NCBI GenBank assembly: GCA_932294295.1
Contig: OW028575.1
Span: forward strand, 19,286,058-19,350,057
Length of the DNA stretch: 64,000 nt
DNA from: Alitta virens
Lineage: Eukaryota; Annelida; Polychaeta; Phyllodocida; Nereididae
Direction: 5' to 3'
Of the stretch, positions 43,822 to 54,799 are shown piece after piece. Position numbers and translations under genes: made by a program. The notes under the pieces were generated by a model, which worked only from the letters and a program-made list of their open reading frames with translations, was not told the DNA's origin and did no database searches. Position 1 is the first letter of the stretch, and every line of letters starts with the position of its first letter.

Positions 43822-45060
43822 TTAAGCCCCCATCTCACATATCCAGTTTTGCTGTAGTGAAGCCGTAGTATGACGTAATGGTTATGCAACAGCTTTTTTC
43901 GCCGGGTTGGCGATGGATTCTGGCGGCAAAAAGGGTTCTACGGATGACTCGATGGGTTCTACGGGTGAGACTCGACGGCTTCCAGGGGTGACTCGATGGG
44001 TTCTACGAGTAACTCGACGTATATGTTGCCTGGTCTAATTTTAAAATATAACGACGGGGAAATCGGCGAGTTAAAACTACTAGCCGTCGGCTTACCTGTA
44101 CAACACATCGAGTCTCTCCTGGAATTTGATGTTTTTCCCGTACATTTACCAAAAATATATAAATAAGGGCTGCATCTCTTGCCATGAGAATAATAAAAAT
44201 AATGAAACTACGGCACTTCTGAACAAGAATAAACTACGGCAATTCTGAACCAAAAATAATAATACGGCACTTCTAAGCAAGAAAAACTACTGCACTTCTG
44301 AAAAAAGAAAAATACGGCAGGTCTGAACGAAAAAATATTATATACATTAAGCTGATCCGGGGACAGGAGAGTAATAAATATTTAAATGAAAGAGCCTTTT
44401 TAAAATTTTAAGTTTATAAAGCCATAGGGATTGTCCAATCAAATTTTAGGGCATTTCATGCTGCATACGGAATGGTATAAATATTTCTCTAAAAACCAGC
44501 AAAGCATCACTTGTCTTCTGAAGGACATCTCCACCATAAGCAGACCAGAGGATTATTTATTTAAGAACGTGGTAAGATGGATTATTATGGGTCTCCTGAA
44601 AAGCTGCTGGACTCGCACTTGACCACTTGTATTGGCGATTTGGAACACGCCATGTCTAAAAAAGACACTGACAATCTTATTTGGCTGATAATTATTTTGA
44701 AATTTTATGGTGCGTAAAACAAACTCTATATGTACAAGAACCTTCATAGAAGAGAGAAGAAGAAAGAAAACTGGCAGCCATCGTGGCACTCGACTAACTC
44801 AACGAGTTACTTATGGATGCCGTCGAGTCACTCCTACTACTTTTCGACTAACCCCTAGTACCTCTCAACAAGTCGTCGGGTTTACTACGACTAAAATTAG
44901 GGACGGATAACTCGCTGACTTCGACGGGTAATCCGCCGAGTTGTACGGGTTTATGATGGTTTTTGGACACCCGGGAGTTTGCCTCGGGCAAGCATGGCAT
45001 ACCCGGCTACCGGCTCCGAAACTCCCAGGTTGGCCACGAGTCCCAGGAGTCACAAGTTTA
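43822..45060. mobile_element. Larger relative of the 39.8-40.3 kb repeat
   Basis: The left end ttaagcccccatctcacat, then tagtatgacgtaatggtt, matches the reversed right end of the first repeat. It has gacggcttcc / gactcgatgggttctacg units at about 43,925-44,020, an array of about 30-bp units with acggcacttctgaa words at 44,205-44,335, and a right block (44,860-45,055) that follows the first repeat's order: aacaagtcgtcggg, aaattagggacg, cgggtaatccgccg, caagcatggcat, taccgg. No transposase seen, and no closing TTAA end found. Confidence 0.5.
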
Positions 45061-45189
45061 TGCAAATATCACAATGTAAGATTTACAGTTCTATGCAAAT
45101 CAAGTTCATTCTCAGCTATACTTATAGTCAATTATCATACTTATTTTGCTATGCTTTAAAGTTATATCAAGTCATATAAATATTTGTAC

Positions 45190-45650
45190 TGATTATTTAT
45201 ATGTCTATGTCTCCAGGGTCTGAATCATAGCAGCCACAAGTATATGTAATGATGACGTGATATGTTGAACTTCATCTGATAAGTAACAAGCTATTTCTTT
45301 TTAAATGTCACATTGTCAGCTGCCAGTAATGTAAAAAGTTCTTGGACACCACAATTAAAATGCATATATATTCTTATAATTATTTTTCAGTCTTTATTTT
45401 AAGTCAGCATGTAATTCAGAACTCAAATTATTAATCATATGTCTATGTCTCAATGCTACACGGTCTGAAGCTTAGTCAGCTTATATGAACAGCTGCCACA
45501 AGGTATACGTAATGATGACACGATAAGTTCAACTGCTTCTCATAAGCTTTTTCTTTTCAAATGTGACTCTGTAAACTACCAGTAGAAAGTTTTTGGACAC
45601 CATAATCTAAATACAAATATTCTCCATTAAAACTTTTTACTTACTGTTTG
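45190..45650 (+). repeat. Tandem duplication, about 240-bp units
   Basis: Unit 1 (from about 45,205) and unit 2 (from about 45,445) share tatgtctatgtct, gtctgaa, gctgccacaag, gtaatgatgac, gataagt, agtagaaag or taaaaag, and ttggacaccac/t in the same order. Diverged, so an old duplication. Confidence 0.6.
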
Positions 45651-45769
45651 GTTATAATTAAGTATTTTTTATTAAATAATTTATTTGTGATGTTATTCTT
45701 CAATTTTGTTTAATTGCTTTTTCATTTTTATTTAAATAACTGTGTTATTTTTATCATTTCAGTTTGAAA

Positions 45770-46150
45770 AGCAATTAATTATTGGTGATATCCTGGTGGT
45801 TCAGGGCAAGAGTGGTCAAACTGTCACCAATAAAGTCACTCATAATAGTGTCCAATGTGGTCTGGACATCATGTATATAAATTCAGTCTCTCTAAGGCAG
45901 AAGGTCTTTATGGCCCTTGACTTTCTCCTGACTGCCCAGTGTAGGACGGACATGATGAGAGGGCCATTATCATCCAAAGCCATGAGCCCAATCAATGTCT
46001 GAGTCCATGAAATCTCCCATAATCCTGTCCAGTCTGACACAACTGGCCATGACTTTGTGAACATCGAAAAATGGAAGAAACTGGCAGATGATGCACAGCA
46101 TCTCATCAGAAAAATCCAGCAACTCCATAATAATGTGCTCAAAAGTAGTA
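45770..46150 (-). pseudogene. F-box-like pseudogene
   Basis: On the - strand one frame from about 46,149 reads FEHIIMELLDFSDEMLCIIC followed by QFLPFFDVHKVMASCVRLDR and stops at about 45,984. The pattern (acidic-Glu-Met-Leu, Leu-Pro, five residues, Val, Cys, hydrophobic, basic-aromatic replaced) is that of an F-box. Reading then continues in a second frame (LMALDDNGPLIMSVLHWAV, 45,990-45,840), which fits a single frameshift. A third-frame tail (MSDFIGDSLTTLALNHQDI) follows. F-box proteins bring substrates to SCF ubiquitin ligases; this copy is broken. Confidence 0.4.
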
Positions 46151-46244
46151 AATGTATAATCTGAGTGAGGATTACCTCAATTATATCACTTATATATACC
46201 TCCATAACCCCTTTCCCCTTGCTAACATCAGCCAACATCAGCTG

Positions 46245-46865
46245 ACATGACAACATGCAGCTCCACCTATAGTTTAATTAGCATAGTTCATGAATCAATC
46301 CGGTCCACTTCCAAGAGATCCCCTATAAACCATTCAAGACTTGCATTTGTCCAGAGAACCTTGATAGCCAGCCTAGTAATGCACTTTGCACATGAAGAAG
46401 ATAATATTTTATGATGTCTCATTGGACCACTTGGTGAGGAAACTTGATACCACCAAACATGCAGCTCCACCTATGATTTTACCCTATTCATGACTCACTT
46501 CCAAAGCGATCAAGTATAAACCATTCACAATACTTGTAATTGTCTAAGGAATCTTGCAGCAAGGATAGTAATGCATGAAAAAGTTCTTATGATGTTTCTT
46601 GTTGAGCAGTTTTCTCCAGCAACAGGACATCAACCAAACTGCTACTGGTGCATGTTGCGCCACCTATGGATATACACACGAGTCACAATGTTTGTTAGAA
46701 CCAATTGTAATTGCTGGCCTAGCACATTTGATAAGTGTGGCTTCTGAAAAGCTTCACACTTTTGTTCCTTCTCATGATGTTTATATAGATGAGCAGCTTT
46801 CTCAAGGAACAGGACATCAACCAAACTGCTACTGGTGCTTGTTGCGCCACCCAATTGTAATTGCT
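46245..46865 (+). repeat. Tandem array, about 190-205-bp units
   Basis: Units restart at about 46,251, 46,457, 46,650 and 46,837, each at an ac/gcatgcagctccaccta or gcatgttgcgccaccta word, with a tgatgtttc word before it. The last two joints share about 40 nearly identical bases (aacaggacatcaaccaaact then gctactggtgc). Confidence 0.7.
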
Positions 46866-46999
46866 AACCCAGGCAGCATATTTGGGAGAGTTTTTGACTA
46901 AAGATTTGGTTCCTGGTTCATTCCCAGGTGTGGGCAATCCAACCGTCGGTAGCTAGCATGTTTCAGTGGTAAATTAACAAGGCAAAACAAAGTCTCAAC

Positions 47000-47355
47000 T
47001 AGTATAGGAAAGTCTGGATGATAAGGGAAAGAAGCATGAGAAGTTCTGAGAAATGTCTATTATATCAACATCAGTAAGTACACTGTTTAGAATTAAAAAA
47101 AATTAAGTACCAGTTCGTCAACGTCGACCAACACCAGGCCGACTTTGAGTCGACGTGACATATTATTTATCTTGGTTTAGGACAGTCTGGATGATCAGGG
47201 AAAGAAGTGGGAGAACAGTTCTGCTGAGAAATGTCCATTATAACAACATCAATCAGTACGCCGTTTAAAAATTTAAAAAGAAATTAAACCGTTTGTAACG
47301 GGTCGGCCAACACCCGGCTGACTTCGAGTCGACGTGATATGTTATCTTGGTTTGC
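47000..47355 (+). repeat. Direct duplication, about 178-bp units
   Basis: Both units contain agtctggatga..agggaaagaag, gagaaatgtc.attat, caacatca, gagtcgacgtga.at, and ttatcttggttt in the same order. The inner ccaacacc.ggc / gtcgacgt words resemble the CAAC/GTTG foldback families. Confidence 0.7.
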
Positions 47356-48884
47356 AATTGACTTTGCCTAATAAGTGAAGGCCAATGCTGACCTACGCCA
47401 AACCTTCCCAAACTGAAAGCTTCACGAATTTGCGTGTCATCCTTTGCGCCCTGAATCCTTCTGCCCCCATCATTATCCAATCAGAAGCCAGAGTGTTCCA
47501 AATCCTAACCAATAAGCTACCAGAGCTGTTCCGATTCTGTTCCAAATCTCAGGGGCCATCGGCCAATCAGAGAGCACTCCTCCAAAAGTCACTCAGAAAG
47601 GCTTCATGATGACTTCTTCATGTTTGGGCTTGAAGGGGATCTCACATGGAGTAGATCATAAGGCTTATAAAGCCACAAATCACTTGATCAGCACAGCTGG
47701 TGTTGCTGGTGAGTACTATTGCCAATTTTCACCAGAGGACGCCCCCGTCCACATATATGTCCAATGCATTCTCAACTGTCAATCTTCTGTCATGTCATTG
47801 ATTTTTTAATCAGCTCATATCATACTCCCATTATTACATACACACTCTATCATCCATAAACAAGCAACTCTCAGTTGCACACGCTATAACACAAAACAAA
47901 AACATTGGCTCAAACAAAACCCCTCCTTAATACTTAATAGTAGTATTTTTTGTGACAAATTAGTTGTTAAATTAAAACAGGGAAAGTATGTATATTTTTT
48001 AAGGTGTTTAAGAAATAACCAACAAGCACAATGGAGAGTGAGCAAGGAGAAGCTATGACTGACACTGGGCAAACAGAGAGGGGTGCTATCAGAAGTGAGA
48101 TAGAAATCAGTACAAGTGAAACTCACGAAAGAATAGTTTACTTTATTTGGGCATACTTGTGCATGTTATACTTTACTGGTTGTACTTACTACTGTGTGTT
48201 ATATTAAAAAATGAACTTTATTCAGTTCCCAATTTGGCATTTGTAATTTTAATTAAGCCAATATATGAGATAACTCTAAACAATGCTCTAGAAATAAACA
48301 ATTCTTTAAATGTGAACTCTTTATTACTTATGTTGAAGACATAAATTTCTTAATTTGAAATTTAATAGTCATTTAATAAAGTCAATATAAACAATGCTCA
48401 TGTGATCAAGAATACACATATGTATTGATAATTTTACACATCACCATTAAGTTCCTAATTTGGCAGTTTAATTAAGTCAATTTTGGAATTAGTTATTTTA
48501 ATGAAGTTAATAAATGATAATATGAGTTTAGCCTCAAAAATACTAAATTAATGAACAAGTGATTGACTGTGAACCCTATATTATTCATGATTTAATAAAC
48601 AATTGAGATATTATAATTTTACACCGAACCATAGTTAATTCATAAATCATAATTGTAATAAAGTCAATACGATGAGTTTACCATGAACAATGCCCAAGTA
48701 ATAAATAATATAGTTCATAATGTCTCAAAATAAGTTTTACAATCAGGATTATTATCTAAATAGTGTATGTCATCTTTGTTTATTGGAAAAGGCCAAATAT
48801 GCTACTATGAAGTATTCCTCACAAATTTGAAATCTTATTTATCTAGTAAATATGTGATACTATTATGTATAATCAATAAAACAT
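47356..48884. other. Intergenic DNA
   Basis: Open frames are short and lack family signatures. AT-rich sequence with no supported gene, RNA gene or repeat array. Confidence 0.4.
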
Positions 48885-51655
48885 AGGCTGCACTGCAGCT
48901 AAACCCTCAGCGAATCCCATGTAGCACACAGGCATCATTAACATTGTTAAGTGTTCATAAGACAGGCAGGAGGGCTGGCGTTACACTTTCATTTCCAGAG
49001 CAGAACTCTTAACACACACTTTCGTTTCTAGAGCTGAACACTAATGCAATTACCCCAATGAAATTTTATACAAACTATATATGGCCTAGTGGTCCCTTGT
49101 GATAGCCACACTATATATTTTTTGAACTCTTGAATTTATTTATTACGAAGTTAAGTGTCAAATAATACAATGTTATTATCATTTATATGTCAGAAATAGT
49201 CAAATATGGGCTATGGCAATGATAAGGAATATATATGAAACTCAGCAAAAAAGTTCTGCCACATAAAGATGTTGGGTATAATTTCATACAAAATGTACCT
49301 TTAAGGTTTGTATTTAGTTGTATCTAAATAAGTAAAGTCTAAATATAAATAAATACAAATCTTAAAGGTTAACCTTGTATGGAATGATACTCAACACACC
49401 CATTTTGTTACTATCAATGTCCGTCCGACGGTCGGGCGGGAGGACGGGCTGACGGGCAGGATGATTGGTGGGAGGATGGGCAGATGAGCGGGCGGGCGTA
49501 ACACTTTTGTTTCCGGAGCAGAACTCTAACACTAATGCACTTACCCTTACAGAATTGTGTACAGTAATACTCTATATGCCTAGTGGTGCTTTTGGTAGTC
49601 ACATTGACATATGTTGGCTATGTTTTACAAAATTTGGAAAAAATAGAAAAACAATTTGTTTTTTGTTACCAGAGCAGGTCTCATGGCCGTAAATACTATA
49701 GAATTTTCAAAATAGGGAGAAGTCCTACTTTTTCAAATCCTCCATATAAAAGACACTATTTACCTTACATAATGAAATTGTATCAATAACTTATCTAAAT
49801 TGTAGTAGTTTTACTTTTTAAACTTCATTATGATATTCATTTCATGCTAATTACAAAATAATGAAAAATCAGAAAAAAATGCTTTAAATTGTGTTTTTGG
49901 ACATCTCTGCACTTACCCTAACAAAATTGTATATGTTATTACTCTATATAGCTCAGCTGTGCATTTTGATAATCACATTGACATATCTAAGGTGTGATTA
50001 TAAAATATTTAGAGAAAAATGAGAAAAAGAAAAACATAAAAATGTCTGCTCCCAGAGCAGGACTCACACACTACTGCACCTACATGCATACAAAGCTTAG
50101 TAAGAATAGTGTAGAGATACCTATTTGGGGTTTCATGACCATTTATGACAGATAATTTTATTTAATAAGGAAAATATGAAAATTTGGACAGGTACTCTTT
50201 CAAACCCTCATATCAATGACTCTATGATCCTTACATCAATATCTTTTTGCCAATGATATATCTAGATTATAGAACTTTCACTTTTAAACTTCTTTTTGAC
50301 ATTTGTTTCATCATTCTTTTTTTGTTCATAATATTGGAAAATCTGGAAAAAATGCAAAAAATGGTGTTGCTTCCTTCATATTCCTTCGCATCCCATACTT
50401 AGCAATGACAGCCGTAAATGTTGTACAATTCATGTGGATGCAATAATTAAATATTTGATCATAGTATTGCTATGCTCAACCCATTCAACAGTTTTTATTT
50501 ATTATAAGCAATTTTATAATAATTAGTTGCATGATGATCTATATTACTTTCACTTGACTCCAATACTTATTGGTTTCTTCATATATACCTGTAAAGTGTT
50601 CTGTTATAAATACTAATTTAAATGCCATAGATTTAATGCAAATCAGCAACCCAAAAATTCAGTAAATGTTGAATTGAATATGGCAATTGATAATATATAG
50701 TTCCTTCAGTTGCCAGCTAAATGTAAACAGCGTGTAAAAAATGTTTTGACTTATAAAGGCATTAAAATGAGTGTGTTGAGTATCATTCCATACAAAATAA
50801 GCCTTTAAGGTTTGTATTTATTTGTATTTAGACTTTATGTATTAAAATACAAGTAAATACAATTAAATACAAGTAAATACAAACCTTAAAGATTCATTTT
50901 GTATGAAATCATACCCAATATCTTTGTGGCATAACATTGTGGCTGAGTTTCATATATATTCCTTAGCCTATACATGACTATTTTGGACATATAAATGATA
51001 ATCTTAGTTGTAGGTTAGTTAAGGGAACATGCTAGTGTGTTGATAAATCTAGCGAACTGAATGCTCCTTATTGTGCATAAAATCTTGAAATAGAACAATT
51101 AAATGGCAGGTAAAGGACAGACAATAATTTTTATGCTCACTTGGCTTTACTCTAATCAGAATGGATTGGTGTTAATAAATAAAATATTTGTAAGAAATAA
51201 CAATCCACAGGAACACTGCATTATTTCACACTTAACAGTATATAATCAACAATGAAAAAATTTAAGAGTTAAAAAAATAGGGCATCTTGGACTCTAATTA
51301 GCATCGCGTAACAGGCTATGGAGGCAAATTGACAATTGTTTCAGTTCATTGCACACACTATATAAACACTCAAGAAATAATATTTACCACATTTTATAAA
51401 ACATATGCCAGTGTGACTATCACAAGGCACCAATAGGCTATATAGAGTGTTACTGTATACGATTTTATAAGGTAAATGCATTTGTGTTAGAGTTCAGCTC
51501 TAGAAATGAAAGTGTGTGTTAGAGTTCTGCTCTGGAAATGAAAGTGTAACGCCCACCCTCCTGCCTGTGGGACGAACACTTAACAAATTTAATGAGGCTG
51601 TGTGCTATGTGGGATTTGCTGAGGGTTTAGCCGCAGCGCAGCCTATGTTTATATT
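48885..51655. mobile_element. About 2.8-kb element with long inverted arms
   Basis: The left end reads acataggctgcactgcagct aaaccctcagc; the right end is its imperfect complement (gctgagggtttagccgcagc gcagcctatgt). The arms pair in order. Outer: aagtgttcataag...caggcaggagg with cctcctgcctg...gaacactta; ccagagcagaactc with gagttctgctctgg. Inner: 49,185-49,405 with 50,765-50,995 (gtgttgagtatcattccata and its complement). The interior 49,500-50,400 repeats the agagcag-aactc, acttaccctaacaaaattgt and tactctatat words at about 400-bp spacing. No transposase reading frame seen. A large foldback-type DNA element is the best reading. Confidence 0.65.
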
Positions 51656-53400
51656 AATGTATCAGACTCATTTCCAGGTTTTCTACCATGAGTAATTCCC
51701 GTAATTAGACATTTGTATGAGAAAGCCAACAGTCAATATGTTCGGTAAATGCATATTTGATTTATTTGACTGTAGACAGCGCCATGTGTATGTAACTGAT
51801 TGATTTCTATTATTGTACTGCAAGTAAGCCCGAGTGGGCTGGGCCAAATGTTTTTGTTATGCAAAAAGAGATACATACATACATACCTATTTGCAAAATT
51901 CATGAAAGATTAATAGTCTATTTGATTTGGAGGTTTGTAAAAACAAGAATTGCTTTTCCCCCAGTTATCGAAAATTTATATCATTTATGGTCATGAGACC
52001 CCAAATGCACAGCTACACTATTTTTAGACATATTATACAGGTCAGTCTTTGCAAACATGTATAAATACAAACCTCTCAGAAGAGGTGACATTCTGACGTC
52101 ATGAGATAAAAATTTGAATTTGCATTGTTCGATTCCCCACAGTGTTTATTGCTGGTACTGTATGTTAACAATGACATCCATAACATTTTGGAGAAATAAA
52201 GTGTATAAAGGTATGTTTTTATATTTGATAACTTTATTGTCACACCCTTTGTATATAAGCTATTATATTTATAAAAATGTACCTTCGTAATTGGCAAAAA
52301 TACGATAATTTGGCCCATAGGCACTTCATTAATTACTATTAATATGCAATGGAGCATTCAAAATTGCATATGGCAATACATTCTATCTTGTCAAATTTTA
52401 TAGCTAGGCCAATAATATTCACATCATAATTTTCTCAAATTTGCTGAGGGTATGCTGCTGTAGCAGCCTATGTTTTTTTCTTTGCAGCCATTGGTTTGGT
52501 GTTCACAATCAGACCAAGCTTGGAGAATAACATGGGACTTGGAAAGACTTTTTTTCATGGTTCCAATTTTTGAAACATTCATACAGGCCTGATGTGAAAA
52601 GGAAATAAAAAATTATTATGCAGTGCATAGCTCCCCTTTTATATTAATTACTTTTGAAACATATAACGCAGGTTTCTCTTATTTGTTTTTCTATGCTAGT
52701 GTCACTTCTCTTTCTTGTAATATTTCGAATTTATTCTATTGATCATTGTTTGCATCACAACAAAACAACACCGGTTGGCATAGACAATGCAATATTGATC
52801 CCTGATTATCTTATTCGAACCTGTTAAATTCTTAAAGAGGACTAAATCCTTGTCATAAATTACAAATCATGAAAAAATAAATTTGCGTAGGATGTGTGCA
52901 CCAAGTCATTGCTTTGCACCCAGCCGTTTGTTCATTCAAGCGACGTATTCATGCATTTGAACAGGTGAGTCAATTCCTGTGAATACTCCCAAGTATATAT
53001 GAAGTTGACAGACAATGCATTTTCATGATATTAATAAGCAAATTTGAAATCTCACGCAAATTCTGCAGAAATATGTTAGGAAATATTTTGTAAGAAAAAA
53101 AAGAAGAAACATGGAATGATACTACGGAAGCATATTGCATAAAAGTATATAGAAACTTTGTTTTTTGGTAGTAGTAGTATTCTTTTGACAAAATAAATTT
53201 GTCCAACATGCAAAATATGTGAAAAGCTAAAATTTTATATGAATATATATATATATATGAATTAAGGAATACATGTGGGTAAAAATTTAAATGCCCAAAT
53301 ATATCATTGTTCAAAGAAAGTAAAAATCATGTGACATCAGCAACAGCTGCAGAGTCATTGTCAGAAAAGAAGCTCACAATTGTGGGATGACTCAGAGAAC
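51656..53400. other. Intergenic DNA with one family fragment
   Basis: gctgagggtatgctgctgta then gcagcctatgtt at 52,442-52,473 is a solo end of the inverted-arm family. An (AT)n run is at about 53,244-53,257. No gene. Confidence 0.5.
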
Positions 53401-53574
53401 ATCTTAGGTGGGCGGTCAATAAGCACTCTGTCAGCACAAGCTCTTCAGTTTGCACAAGCCCACAACCACATAGCCTCTGGACCTGGGGAGATGAGACTGT
53501 GGGATCTGGTTCTCATTCGGGTCATCGATGTGCAGTGGATGACATGATAGAGAGGGGTTCAGGGACAAGTATGT

Positions 53575-53893
53575 TTGCCTCTTGCTGCATGCTCCTCTTT
53601 GAGGAGTACATAAATCTCTTCTTTAAATAGGAAAAGAATAGGCTTCAGGTTGGCCCTTGCAGAACATGACCTCTGAACAGAAGGCGGACTTCATTGCCGA
53701 CTATGCAAGGGAGAGGGCATTCAACTGGATTAGGGTTCTACTGGCTATAATTCGGGGAAGAGCTACCAACAAACTTTTGCTCAAGATTTTTTGTGGTAAA
53801 TTCGGGGAGTGCAGCAATCACAGGTTCCACAAGTTAGTGGGAAGTGGGACTGAAGTGTACAAGTATATGAGGATGACGACTGATCGAGTTTGA
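53575..53893 (+). pseudogene. DNA polymerase B remnant (Polinton/viral type)
   Basis: CLLLHAPL..-LFEEYINLFFK near 53,595-53,625, then after a break TSEQKADFIADYARE and RATNKLLLKIFCGKFGECSN (53,770-53,820). The K-L-x-x-N-S-x-Y/W-G-K-F-G box is the conserved palm motif of family B polymerases, especially the protein-primed type in Polintons/Mavericks and related elements. Here N-S is changed to K-I and the aromatic to C, and the reading frame ends at 53,891. No other Polinton gene is recognised next to it. Confidence 0.6.
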
Positions 53894-54057
53894 TGGGGAC
53901 TTGAACTTGAACAGTCTCGTATTTTTAGTCGTCAGAGAATGATTGTGTCTCTTCTTCAAAGTGTAGACAAATAAAATCCATCTCAACAACCTTCCTACAT
54001 TCGAGCATGTCTAGGAAGATCTTGGGAGAGCGGTGGCCTTTGTTCTTGCTCCATCAT

Positions 54058-54345
54058 CTAATAAAGCTGTTTATTGGGTTTTTCAACCTTGGTACGTATA
54101 AGCTGGATAAGCTCCTTCAAGTTGTTCTTGAGTTTGTCAAACTCTGCCATGGTCAAGTTGATTGTTTTAGAGTGGTTGATGTCCCTGTCACTGGTCGGGA
54201 ATTCTTGCTCAGTGGTCAAGTGCAGAAAACAGAGGTAGAACAGTTTATCGTGACCCTCTCTCTGGAAAGGTGTGACGGAAATGTGTTGCTTCTTGTTGAG
54301 CATGAGCTGATAGTTGGTGAACACAGCCCTTATTGGGGTGTGTAG
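54058..54345 (-). CDS. Unidentified lysine-rich ORF
   Basis: Open on the - strand from about 54,345 (TPIRAVFTNYQLMLNKK) to 54,058, 88 residues from its first Met. FQREGHDKLFYLCFLHLTTE is followed by a helical Lys/Leu/Asn tail (MAEFDKLKNNLKELIQLIRT). Composition favours the - strand over the overlapping + frame. It lies between the polymerase remnant and the membrane ORF. I do not recognise it; it could belong to either neighbouring element. Confidence 0.3.
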   Translation of the reverse strand, partial: LHTPIRAVFTNYQLMLNKKQHISVTPFQREGHDKLFYLCFLHLTTEQEFPTSDRDINHSKTINLTMAEFDKLKNNLKELIQLIRTKVEKPNKQLY

Positions 54346-54411
54346 TTCTTCTTCTCACATGTGTCCTTATAACATTGTAGAACTTGAATGTTTGACAGAA
54401 GATACTACTTC

Positions 54412-54693
54412 TCATTGTGTTTTAAAATCCATAGCGGGTTTCAATGGTTTCAGTTCACACAGTTCACTCTCATCCACATCACATTTTACTTGTAAGTCCT
54501 TAAATAAACTGTTAGGTGTGGCAGCCTGTCTAAACTTATATGTCTTATAAGTACGCTTAATTTTTACATACCGAAGAATTATAAATAGTACAAGAATAAT
54601 AACAAAGAAGGCAAAGAGTGTTGAAATGACAATGAATGATGAATGAGATGATGATGTTTTAGGTAGGTCAAGAGAAGGGATGATATTTTTCAT
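54412..54693 (-). CDS. Short membrane ORF 3' of the gypsy-type element
   Basis: A 93-residue frame. After a Ser-rich head comes one strong membrane segment (FIVISTLFAFFVIILVLFII, residues about 20-40), then a basic stop-transfer (RYVKIKR) and a tail of about 45 residues. It begins about 130 bases after the integrase remnant on the same strand. Position and topology (membrane anchor plus cytoplasmic tail) resemble the C-terminus of an env-type protein of some Ty3/gypsy elements, with the outer part missing. That is inference; a host membrane protein exon is less likely. Confidence 0.35.
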   Translation of the reverse strand: MKNIIPSLDLPKTSSSHSSFIVISTLFAFFVIILVLFIILRYVKIKRTYKTYKFRQAATPNSLFKDLQVKCDVDESELCELKPLKPAMDFKTQ

Positions 54694-54799
54694 ATCTATA
54701 CATGTATAGTGACTCCATGGTAATAGGTAGGGTGTAAAATTAATAAGGGGGAAGATGCTGTGCAGCCAACCGGTAGGTGTAAGTGGTCAACAGGGGGGT

